Below are positions 13,894-21,263 of a stretch of 21,263 nucleotides of DNA, one piece after another. The notes beneath the pieces are model-generated. The model did not search any database. It saw only the letters and a program-made list of their open reading frames with translations, and had not been told where the DNA came from. The position numbers and the translations under genes are program-made. The stretch is from JBAZOJ01 sp041648755 (GTDB lineage: Bacteria > Planctomycetota > B143-G9), in assembly GCA_041648755.1 (NCBI GenBank), contig JBAZOJ010000035.1:1-21263 (forward strand), in the 5' to 3' direction. Position 1 is the first letter of the stretch; every line of letters begins with the position of its first letter.

Positions 13894-16668
13894 CTACTTG
13901 TTCTGATTGGCCGGTGGCATGCCTCCGGTTTCCATCAGCTTCTCGTCGAACTGCCAGTAAGTGTCGAAGAAGCCCGCTGCCGCGAAATTGTTGGTCATGT
14001 CGTCTGGATTGCTCGTCGCTGTGAACACCACATAGTCAGGCACCAGATCCAGCAGATGATTATCCGGGAGCTTCCCGCCCCACTCAAGGCCGGATATGAC
14101 CATGACCAGCCTGTTGGGCGCTTCGGGATTTGGGTACACAAGTATGAGCCCGTGATTGGTGAGGTCATACTTCTTCCCATTCGGGAGCACGATGTTGTCT
14201 CCTTCGTACTTGAACGGCAACCGCCCTGCAATCTTCGCCAGGTACTCGTTCGATGATGGCGTGCCGAATATCACCAGGTTGTTGTTCTCAGCCATTTCGG
14301 CCGTTACATCAGCAGCCTTGGCGTTCCGGGCTGCCCCCTTGGCGAATTTCTCCCACCATTCGCGGAAGCGCTGTGACTTCCCCTCGGTTGTCGTGTCTCC
14401 CCGCACAATGATGAATGGGTCGCAGTACACCTTCCATGCAGGGCCGCACAACGAGGCGCTCTTAATGGGGCGATCGGCGCGAATGGCGCCCAGCTTGAAC
14501 TCCAGGCCCTCGGCCGGGAGTTCCACTTCACCGTAGTCGTCGCCGTTAATGATCACTTTTATCTTCGCCTTCTCGAAAAGAACGCCCTTCCACGGGCGAA
14601 TACGCACTGTCAGCGCGTTCTCTACCTTCACAATGACTTCCGAGCCCTCCACGATTCCGTATGCGTCCACCATCTTCCCGAAGCTCTCGAACATTGGTAC
14701 CGAAAGCCATGCCCTGCTCGCGTAGTACGGCAGATATGCCTGGAAAGCGATCTCCGTTCCGGGGCTCCTGACGAGCTTTGAGAGTTCCCCGACCAGATCC
14801 GGCGAGCCCACCTCGCTGAAAACGGCCATATGCCCGCCTTCGAGCCACTTGATCTTGTACGGGATCCCGTACACATCGAACCGGTCAGCAATCCGTTTCG
14901 AGAATTCGGGTTAAACAGTCCTGTCGCTCTTGCCATGGCCGATGATGATGTTCTGGTATCGGTAGTTCGGCAGGAGGTTCATCGGGTTCCAGCTTCTGAC
15001 CAGCAGGTTTTTGAAGTTGGGATACTCATCCGCCGCGATGGAATGCCAGTAGTAATAATCCGTGCGGCCAGCCATGGGAACAATGGCAGCGAACTTGTCA
15101 GGGTAATGCGCCCCGATCGTCCACACGCCCATTCCGCCCATCGATACGCCTTCGAGATACACTTTTCGCGGGTCGCAACCATATTCAGCCAGTACCAGGT
15201 CAACTGTCCGGATGACATCTTCCTCGCCGATTGTCTGGAAGTCCGTGTTCGACCGGCCGAACGGTTGCAGTACAACTGCTCCCGTCTTGTGCCAGCCAGC
15301 GACGTACTCTTCCATCTGCTCGCCCCATTGCGCGATCGTGAACTCGATCACGTATCCATGCAGGAACACCGCCAACGGTCTTGGCCGCGGCGTGATGTAA
15401 AAATCCTCAGGCAAATACACCTTGTACGGTTGAGGGCTGCCATCCGCTGGGCTGATGTACGCCCGCTCAATTTCGCCGGTCATCCCCTTGAAAGGATCCC
15501 GATTTTCTTTCAGCGCCCCGATCATTGCTCCCGCAGACACAAGCAGAGCCTCGAGACGCAAGATCTTGTCAAGGTCAAACACCTTCGTTGCGGCGAGTAT
15601 CCTCAGTTGGGCAAGCTTCAGCGTTACTTCAGGCAGTTTCGCTTTCGGGTCCAGGCCGGCCGCATTCTTCTCGACCTCAGTGATTACGCGGCCGTAATTC
15701 TCAGGTATGTAGTACTGAAGACTTCTTGTTCCTGCAAGATTTCCGTTCAGCGCTATCTTTACTTTCGCATATAGCCTGGTCGCCTCAGTGGCGGGAGCAG
15801 CAATGTAGAATCGTGCGCCGGCAACCGCCTCGTCTCTGGTAAAACTGTTTTCGACCTGTGCGCCCGCACCCCAATCCGCGGTAACGGTCATGTCGGAGAA
15901 ATCGAATCCCTTTGGCAGGCCGCCTCCCAGCGCGACCTCAATAAAAGCGTCTTCCTTTGCATCGACAATGCCGTCTTGCGCTGCGGATACGCTGATGGCG
16001 CGACCAGCCAGATCAAGATCGGTGGGCTTCCCGCCTGCAGGCCACAAAACGGTTGATGTACTGGGAATTGCACCCTTGTCTCCCTGGAGAAGTCCGACCT
16101 TGAGAGCGCAATGGGTGTACTTGCATTCAAGGATTACGCTGACGCGCCGCGGCATGTCACTGAAGTCGCCGGGCGCCTCAAACTTCGCCCACCCGTACTC
16201 GTCGGTCTGCTGGTCGGCGAGCATCTTGCCGTCATCGATGTAGACGATCATCCGCCCGAAACCGTGTATCAGTAGTGTGCATCGCCGCGGCTGATCCACG
16301 CCGATGTAGAAGTCGAAGGCGAAGTACTGTCCTTCCTTGAAGGGCAGCACATCCTTGAGGTCCATCATGTTTCCGGATGCTCCGTCTCCCACGTAGGCGC
16401 GCCAGACGGTTGCCGTTGTGGCGGGCTTATCCACCACGGCAGGTTGAAGTTGCCCGATCTTCACAGCGTCGTCGAATGGCCCGCTGTATGCACACGACGT
16501 TATGTAATTGCCCGCGTTGGATTCGAACACGACGATGTCGGGCTCGCGCGCGCCGGGGCCGGGCCCGAATGGCGTCTTGTCCGGGGCGAGCAATTTTGGC
16601 AGAAGAACGACGCCAACCGCGCAGATTGTGCATATTACCGCAAGGGCTATCAGTCTTCTTCGCTTCAT
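13894..16668 (-). pseudogene. Membrane-anchored prolyl-oligopeptidase-like hydrolase interrupted by in-frame TAA
   Basis: This is one reading frame of 925 codons broken only by TAA at 14913-14911. Part 1 (585 residues) has an N-terminal membrane anchor (LIALAVICTICAVGVVLLP), a beta-rich domain (50-330), a helical linker and the hydrolase fold (about 400-585) with nucleophile Ser509 in GVSMGG and acid Asp582 in HGKSD. After the stop the same frame continues PEFSKRIADRFDVYGIPYKI and reaches the catalytic His in LEGGHM (codon 613). It then runs on through a C-terminal domain (NLVIFGTPSSNEYLAKI, LVYPNPEAPNRLV, DYVVFTATSN) found in large planctomycete-type esterases/peptidases. Without readthrough the enzyme lacks its His. 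A separate downstream product from GTG 14874 is conceivable but has no good ribosome site. The ATG overlaps the upstream stop (ATGA). Confidence 0.8.
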
Positions 16669-17387
16669 TTCCTCGCACCCTCAAGTATTTTCAACGCGTT
16701 TAGCGACATTACCGCCTCGAGTTCCTCGCCGCTCCAGATGAGCTTTGCCTTCAGAAAGTCCATTGCGCGATGGCTGTATGGGGTATCGCTGGCGAAAAGA
16801 AAGCGCGATGCCGGTAGCCTGTCCGCGGCGTATTTGACATTGAAGTATATGTTCACCGAAGTGTCGAACATGACATTCGGCCTTCTCTTTGCAACTTCCA
16901 CGGCTTCTTCTATCCTGCTTCTTCCGCAATGGGCGAAAATGAACGTGACGCCGGGAAACTGCCCCGCGGGGCCATCCCAGTCACCGGGCTGGCAATTGCG
17001 GTCATGTGCAGTATGGATGATGACCGGCACATTCAGAGCTTCGGCCGCTTCGAGCGCAAAAGTAGCCATTCGCGGTGTGAATCCGTCTGACAGCGGGTGC
17101 AGCTTGATTCCCTTGAACCCGTATTCGTCAATGCGTGCCAGCTCGGCTTCGCTCTCTCTCCTTCGCGAGCAGCAAAGACGAACAAAGCCTGTCAGTCGTC
17201 CGGGAAATCTCTTCATCTCTCCCGCTATCCGTTCGTGTACTGGCCGGTACCCGTTGCCCTTCGATTGTTCGTTGATGGGAAAAACCACCGCCTGCTTGAT
17301 TCCAAATTCGTCCATATCGCGCACAAGCTCGTCTGCCGTCTGAGATGCGTCCGGTCCCTTTCCAATGTGATTGTGGAAATCCACCAC
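16665..17387 (-). CDS. Amidohydrolase-2 family metal-dependent hydrolase
   Basis: This protein of about 240 residues folds as a TIM barrel with the metal ligands of the amidohydrolase-2/ACMSD-like group: DFHNHIG at the very start (His-x-His), KLHPLSDG, VIIHTAHD, IFAHCGR and FASDTPY (the final Asp). It would hydrolyse or decarboxylate a small molecule in the cytosol; the substrate is unknown. I chose GTG 17387, which gives MVDFHNHIG, the usual start of the family, nine bases after the TPR stop. An ATG at 17441 gives a longer form overlapping the TPR gene by 46 bases. Its stop overlaps the next ATG by four bases. Within this operon it could be the counterpart of EboB (TatD-like hydrolase), but it belongs to a different subfamily. 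Confidence 0.85.
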   Translation of the reverse strand: MVDFHNHIGKGPDASQTADELVRDMDEFGIKQAVVFPINEQSKGNGYRPVHERIAGEMKRFPGRLTGFVRLCCSRRRESEAELARIDEYGFKGIKLHPLSDGFTPRMATFALEAAEALNVPVIIHTAHDRNCQPGDWDGPAGQFPGVTFIFAHCGRSRIEEAVEVAKRRPNVMFDTSVNIYFNVKYAADRLPASRFLFASDTPYSHRAMDFLKAKLIWSGEELEAVMSLNALKILEGARK

Positions 17388-17395
17388 GCCCTTCG

Positions 17396-17914
17396 TCAGG
17401 ATTCCATCTCCTTGAGCTCTCGCGCCACCTGCCAGGACCATTTTCCGCCTTCATCGAGGTTCGTGACCTTTGCGTACATTTTCCGGGCCTTTTTCGCATC
17501 GCCCGTTGCGCGATACACTGAGGCAAGGTACAGGTGCGCCTCGATGTCCTCAGGGTCTTTTCGCAGCATCGCCCGCAGTTCCGCTTCTGCCTCGTCATAC
17601 TTGCCCTGCAGATAGTATTGGGTCGCGTTTGCAAGATGCCTGGTCAATATCGGCTCCAGCTTGCGGGGATCGTGCATTGTATGATAGACAATTAGCTCGA
17701 TCAGTGAGAACAGTGCGAAGAAGACGTACACGGCAAGCCCGATGCTGAACAGGTCATCGGCGGGTTCGCCGGAAAACAGCCCCTTTCCGAGCAATGCCAC
17801 GTTCGCGCCGCAGATCGCGGTGAACATCAGCAGAAAGCCTGTGAGGAACCGACCTTCCATGGCCTGCCCTGAGCCAGGTACTAACAGCGATAACAGCCAG
17901 TAGAAAATCCTCAT
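17396..17914 (-). CDS. Small membrane protein with C-terminal TPR repeats
   Basis: The protein has 172 residues. The N-terminal half is membrane: LLSLLVPGSGQAMEGRFLTG, a pattern found in TM2-like/DUF5683-like membrane proteins (PG-x-GQ-x-x-x-G), followed by spans near 27-43 (GFLLMFTAICGANVAL) and 58-75 (IGLAVYVFFALFSLIELI). The C-terminal half has two to three tetratricopeptide units (QYYLQGKYDEAEAELRAML, KDPEDIEAHLYLASVYRATGD, KKARKMYAKVTNLD). It is likely a membrane scaffold for partner proteins. The start codon overlaps the UbiA stop (ATGA), and the amidohydrolase start follows directly. Confidence 0.82.
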   Translation of the reverse strand: MRIFYWLLSLLVPGSGQAMEGRFLTGFLLMFTAICGANVALLGKGLFSGEPADDLFSIGLAVYVFFALFSLIELIVYHTMHDPRKLEPILTRHLANATQYYLQGKYDEAEAELRAMLRKDPEDIEAHLYLASVYRATGDAKKARKMYAKVTNLDEGGKWSWQVARELKEMES

Positions 17915-18885
17915 TCCTGTCCCTTTTCCGCCGTTTCGGCGACTTTCTGCTTTGACTTGTACGTCATGATGCCTGCGATTGTCGGAAAGAACAGCGCCAT
18001 TGCGATGCCCGGCACAATCGTCTCACTTTTCGGGTCGCCCACGGTAAGAAAGACGAACCCGAGACCTCCCACAAGACATACCAGAGATATCCAGACCGGA
18101 ACGAATTTCGGCAAATCCGGCCGACGCTTGGTAGAGACGAAAACCAGCAGCGAAGTCGCGATCATTGTACCGGCAACACTCAGCATCACCATCGCGTACC
18201 CGCGCGTCTCATCCGGCCTGAGCAATGGGGCCGTAACCGCAAGCGAGAATGCCGCTGCAACGTAGCCGAAAATGAAGTAGCCCGTGTCGCGAGGTTCGTC
18301 CTCCAGAAGCGAAAAGAAAGTGACTGCCGTGATGTACAGGCCGTATCCGAGAACGATCGCGAATATCGCCGGTGACTCGGCCAGTCCGTCGAAAGTCAGC
18401 CCCATTGCGGAGGCTCCTGTGAGGACGTTTGCCATTCGGGCCGCTCCCATCAGAAACGGAGACAGCCCCTTTGCCTTCTTGTGCACAATATCGTACAGCA
18501 CTGCGATGACCAGCGCCAGCAGACCGAAGAGAATCGTGTTCGATCTTTCAGGCTTCGGAACAATATGAAACGCTCCGAAAGCCAGCACGCACAACGTAAC
18601 TGCGAAGAGAATCGCCTGCCGCGAAGTGATCTCTCCCCGCGCAATCGGCCTGTTCCGGCCGTCAGCCCTGTCAGCTTTCTCGTCAGCGATGTCATTGACG
18701 GCCATTCCGATGGCATACAACATCATGCAAACGACAATTCCGCCAACAAGTTTCAGCCAGGATCCCTCGTCGCTGAATATCGTTCCTGCAACTGTCGCTG
18801 CACAGCCTGCACCAAGGAATGCATCTGCCGCAGCCGTAGGCAGCATTGTCGGCCTGACAAGCCTGAGGTAGGGGGAAATCCTCAT
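17911..18885 (-). CDS. UbiA-family prenyltransferase (EboC-like)
   Basis: This 324-residue integral membrane protein has about nine hydrophobic spans. The first Asp-rich motif is NDIADEKAD (residues 64-72), which binds Mg2+-diphosphate of the prenyl donor, followed by RNRPIARGEI, a hallmark of the superfamily. The second region reads YDIVHKK (131-137) with MGAARMANVLTGAS nearby; the R-x-x-N-x-x-x-G pattern is shared with EboC and related small-molecule prenyltransferases, while the second DxxxD motif is incomplete. The enzyme would attach a prenyl chain to an unknown acceptor at the membrane. ATG overlaps the isomerase stop (ATGA). Confidence 0.88.
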   Translation of the reverse strand: MRISPYLRLVRPTMLPTAAADAFLGAGCAATVAGTIFSDEGSWLKLVGGIVVCMMLYAIGMAVNDIADEKADRADGRNRPIARGEITSRQAILFAVTLCVLAFGAFHIVPKPERSNTILFGLLALVIAVLYDIVHKKAKGLSPFLMGAARMANVLTGASAMGLTFDGLAESPAIFAIVLGYGLYITAVTFFSLLEDEPRDTGYFIFGYVAAAFSLAVTAPLLRPDETRGYAMVMLSVAGTMIATSLLVFVSTKRRPDLPKFVPVWISLVCLVGGLGFVFLTVGDPKSETIVPGIAMALFFPTIAGIMTYKSKQKVAETAEKGQE

Positions 18886-19742
18886 TTTCTCGGATCTTTC
18901 CCGAATACTTCGCCGTATATGGGAGCAAGGTGCTCAATGGCCCGACGGGCTGCCTCTTCAGGAGTCTCCTCGAACGGATACAACTCCACCGTTATGAAAC
19001 CGTCATACAGAACATCGCGCAACGCGGTGAATATCGAGCGGAAGTCCATTGCTCCGTCACCGGGCACTAAGTGACGATGCACTCTGTCAGCTCCGATATC
19101 CTCTATGTGTACGTGGTCGAATCTCCCTTCGAGCCTCCTGATTACTTCGGCGGGATCCTCGCCCACGCAGAAGAAATGTCCCGCATCGAGATTGATTGAC
19201 AGCCTCGGATCCGCGAACATCTCCAGAAGCTCCTCGGCCTGCCCGACCGTCTCGATCAGTAGACTCGGCTCGGGCTCGACAAGCAGCAGAACATCCGTCG
19301 CGGCGGTGCGATCAAGCACCTCTCGCAATCCTTCCGCGAAAAGTGCCATGGCAGTCTCGCGCGACTCTCCCTCCGGCAGTGGGCCGCCCGGTTCGGTCGA
19401 AACGGTTGCTCCGCGCATTCTCCTGCTCATCTCCAAGGCTGCAACCGTGTGTTCGATCCTTAGTCTGCGGCGAGTCCCATCCGTTTCGAGAAATGAAGGC
19501 CGCCACGTGTCGCCGTCGTGAAACATCGTGAACGCATTGACATTGGAGACTGCCAAACCGAGTGACTTGAGGAGCGCCACGACATCCGATGCTGTTTGGG
19601 GTGTCGTTTCGAGCGGGTAGAAATGAGGTGTATCGGCGTATACTTCGATGCCGCGGTAGCCAAGCGAAGCGACAGCGAGCGCGGCCACTTCAAATGTGGT
19701 CCTCTTGAACGCGTTTGCAGAGAATGCCAGCCTCGGCTGCAT
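18882..19742 (-). CDS. Sugar-phosphate isomerase/epimerase (AP-endonuclease-2-like TIM barrel)
   Basis: This 286-residue protein is of the xylose-isomerase-like TIM barrel family. Visible marks are SLGYRGIEVYADTPHFYP near the start and the metal-ligand positions Glu156 (LLVEPEP), Asp186 and His189 (INLDAGHF), His212 (DHVHIEDIG) and Glu253 (ITVELYP), with HLVPGDGAMDF between them, all expected for an active metal-dependent isomerase or epimerase. The substrate cannot be told from sequence. It is the first gene of the five-gene operon. The start ATG has GGAGG about ten bases upstream, and only 57 bases separate it from the preceding hydrolase gene. Confidence 0.85.
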   Translation of the reverse strand: MQPRLAFSANAFKRTTFEVAALAVASLGYRGIEVYADTPHFYPLETTPQTASDVVALLKSLGLAVSNVNAFTMFHDGDTWRPSFLETDGTRRRLRIEHTVAALEMSRRMRGATVSTEPGGPLPEGESRETAMALFAEGLREVLDRTAATDVLLLVEPEPSLLIETVGQAEELLEMFADPRLSINLDAGHFFCVGEDPAEVIRRLEGRFDHVHIEDIGADRVHRHLVPGDGAMDFRSIFTALRDVLYDGFITVELYPFEETPEEAARRAIEHLAPIYGEVFGKDPRK

Positions 19743-19799
19743 ATTCCCATTGCCTCCAATGCTACGCTTGCATTGTAACCTTCTGCCGCGAATTCTCCC

Positions 19800-21263
19800 C
19801 TAATTTCCCGTTGTCACCGTGCCCACTCGGTAGAAGTATGGGTCGGGCGGGTTTTCCACGCCCATCTTGCGGCAAAGGCCCAGGAAGATGGTCGAAGCCG
19901 CGTCGTCCTGCTCTCGCGCAAGCGAATTCCATAGGCCCACGGCTCCGTTGCCTGTGGCATGCAGCATCGAGCCGGGCTGAGAAGTCACCTTTGTCACCCA
20001 TGGCGGGATGTCATCGCCTTCGCCCATCAATCCAAGAGTTGGGACCCCGCCAGCAAAGGCAGGCTCGTCCTTGCACGGAGTGATCAGTACGAGGCATGAG
20101 ATATCAGTCGCCATCTCCCGGTCAAGAATCGTCTCCCCCAGGTTGGCGGGGAGAAGCTTGGCCGAATCCCCGGCGCAGATAACAGCCACGTTATGGCGCA
20201 CAGCGATGGAAGAGAGCCTATACAGTTCACATGCAGCCTTGGAGACCATTTCCCTTAGATTGACTTCGTTCGATCTTGGCGCCAGGAGTTGCGCTGCCAT
20301 TCCGCGCGCTGCCAATTCAACACAGAAATGTCTCGCGGCGTCTTCCCTTGTCTTTTCCACTCCCGGCGGGAGTACAATCGCCACGATCGGAGCGGAGTTC
20401 GCCGAAAAGGGCAGATATGTGGCCATCCCGAAGTCTCCCATGTCCTGATATCCCGAGGGGATGCTCCGTACCTTTCCCGGCGGGGCTGGATAGGTTTCTC
20501 CGTCTCCGAATTCGACCAACGGATGGAGCAGGGGTGTCGCATCGCTCCAATTCGGAAGATCCAGCCTGAGAGAAGTCTTCAGGTCACCTCTTCCCGTTCG
20601 TGCCAAGGCAGTCAGGCGATCGAATATCGGCCAGAGGATGGCCGAGTCGTACGCATCCCTGGTAACCGATTCGCTCCCTTCAGCACCGGGTCGGGTGCCC
20701 GCAATTGGCCATATGTGGCCGGCTGCGTATGCGGGGTCGCCGTGCGCATCGGTGTACACCCGCACAAGTGCTGCCTTGTCGGGAGCCTCCTTCTTTGCTT
20801 GCTCGAAGAAATCCTTCGCTGCATTGTCCCCGACTGTCTTGTCGTCATTCCCGCACAGAGTCACAACGTATGCGCCCTTTGGGGTTGCGAAGTTCTCGCC
20901 CCTGAAGGACGCCGGCTCAACGCAGAAGACAGCCATCGGCTGAGGCACGCCCAGCTCCTTTGCGCTGCCTCCCAGCCAGAAAGCCAGGTATCCGCCAAGC
21001 GAGTGCCCGACAACGACGGTGGAATTAGTGTCGGCCACTACCCGCTTTTCCTCCGCGATTCGGGCCAGCGCAGCCTTGATTCCAGCCACACAGTTGTCTT
21101 TGAAGATAGCCCGTCTGAGTCCTGCCAAGCCTTGGTATGTCGGGTGGATCACGATGTTCCCGCTCTTGGTCAGGTGCTCGATCCATGCCAGGTAGATCTC
21201 GGGAGGGATCGCCATAAACCCATGCAGGAATAACACCACTGGCGCACTCGCGGGTGTCGGCTG
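19800..21263 (-). CDS. Tandem alpha/beta-hydrolase-like protein, 5' truncated
   Basis: The frame is open to the right edge, so the N-terminus (probably a signal or anchor) is missing; at least 487 residues remain. The first unit begins VVLFLHGFMAIPPEIYLAWI (oxyanion HG region), has the nucleophile in VVVGHSLGGYLAFWL and a His in AAGHIWP; it looks like an active lipase/esterase or chlorophyllase-like domain. The second unit (about SAPIVAIVLPPGVEKTREDA to the end) repeats the fold outline: HNVAVICAGDSAKLL in place of the elbow and GLMGEGDDIPPWV for the acid strand, then MLHATGNGAVGLWN for the His region. Its elbow is Gly-Asp-Ser-Ala-Lys, so activity there is doubtful. It could be the last gene of an upstream unit or the first part of the isomerase operon (gap 57 bases). 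Confidence 0.78.
   Translation of the reverse strand, partial: QPTPASAPVVLFLHGFMAIPPEIYLAWIEHLTKSGNIVIHPTYQGLAGLRRAIFKDNCVAGIKAALARIAEEKRVVADTNSTVVVGHSLGGYLAFWLGGSAKELGVPQPMAVFCVEPASFRGENFATPKGAYVVTLCGNDDKTVGDNAAKDFFEQAKKEAPDKAALVRVYTDAHGDPAYAAGHIWPIAGTRPGAEGSESVTRDAYDSAILWPIFDRLTALARTGRGDLKTSLRLDLPNWSDATPLLHPLVEFGDGETYPAPPGKVRSIPSGYQDMGDFGMATYLPFSANSAPIVAIVLPPGVEKTREDAARHFCVELAARGMAAQLLAPRSNEVNLREMVSKAACELYRLSSIAVRHNVAVICAGDSAKLLPANLGETILDREMATDISCLVLITPCKDEPAFAGGVPTLGLMGEGDDIPPWVTKVTSQPGSMLHATGNGAVGLWNSLAREQDDAASTIFLGLCRKMGVENPPDPYFYRVGTVTTGN

Noticed and set aside
14911..14913. Stop-codon reassignment (TAA as sense) in this organism
   Set aside because: TAA is a normal stop elsewhere in the window, for example at the end of atpE and of the DUF3352-like gene, so only a local event is plausible.
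14868..14960. Frameshift as explanation for the split hydrolase
   Set aside because: Both halves are in the same frame and the expected sequence resumes directly after the TAA, so no insertion or deletion is needed.
1..21263. CRISPR array, tRNA, rRNA, prophage or insertion sequence
   Set aside because: No regularly spaced repeats, cloverleaf sequences, rRNA conserved segments, transposase motifs or integrase genes were seen on either strand.

Overview
The window is about 21 kb of bacterial chromosome. Its moderately high GC, many secreted or membrane-anchored proteins (degenerate gluzincin-like, DUF3352-like and alpha/beta-hydrolase proteins), FHA protein, remnants of RCC1 and formylglycine-generating-enzyme genes, and a subunit c with a signal peptide suggest an uncultured lineage near Planctomycetota/PVC or a similar anaerobic candidate phylum. 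This assignment is inference; there is no rRNA marker. A four-subunit ferredoxin-dependent 2-oxoacid oxidoreductase points to anaerobic metabolism. There are no tRNAs, CRISPR arrays, intact transposons or phage genes.

Layout. (1) 2-1228 (+): 3' part of a protein with a degenerate peptidase-like region, convergent across a shared hairpin with a minus-strand pair, a small unknown protein (2938-2627) and a secreted alpha/beta hydrolase (2603-1293). (2) 6144-3050 (-): por operon in the order gamma-delta-alpha-beta, ending in a strong terminator. (3) 6282-8574 (+), divergent from por: the membrane sector of an F-type ATP synthase, atpZ-I-B-E-F, closed by a terminator with no F1 genes. Subunit c carries a Gln/Glu/Ser/Tyr pattern like Na+-binding rings. 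(4) 8626-9360: about 735 bp without a gene, rich in hairpins and short repeats. (5) 9361-11502 (+): a 713-residue exported DUF3352-like protein with a pilin-like C-terminus and its own terminator. (6) 11532-11848: a gene graveyard with an RCC1 fragment and an FGE-sulfatase fragment. (7) Minus strand: an FHA protein with a CorA-like N-terminus, and a YqaA/DedA-type membrane protein with an insertion. (8) 19742-13894 (-): a five-gene operon in which most junctions are 4-base ATGA overlaps: TIM-barrel sugar-phosphate isomerase/epimerase, UbiA prenyltransferase, membrane TPR protein, amidohydrolase, and a large membrane-anchored prolyl-oligopeptidase-like hydrolase. The last gene carries an in-frame TAA between its catalytic Asp and His. 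(9) 21263-19800 (-): a 5'-truncated protein with two hydrolase-like domains.

How it may work together. por would oxidise pyruvate or a related 2-oxoacid and reduce ferredoxin, while the divergent atp genes encode the ion-conducting half of ATP synthase, so both sides of the shared promoter region serve energy conservation. The five-gene operon is the best candidate for an undescribed system. Its UbiA, TIM-barrel and metal-hydrolase trio recalls the EBO clusters thought to make a prenylated small molecule, but the accessory genes differ.
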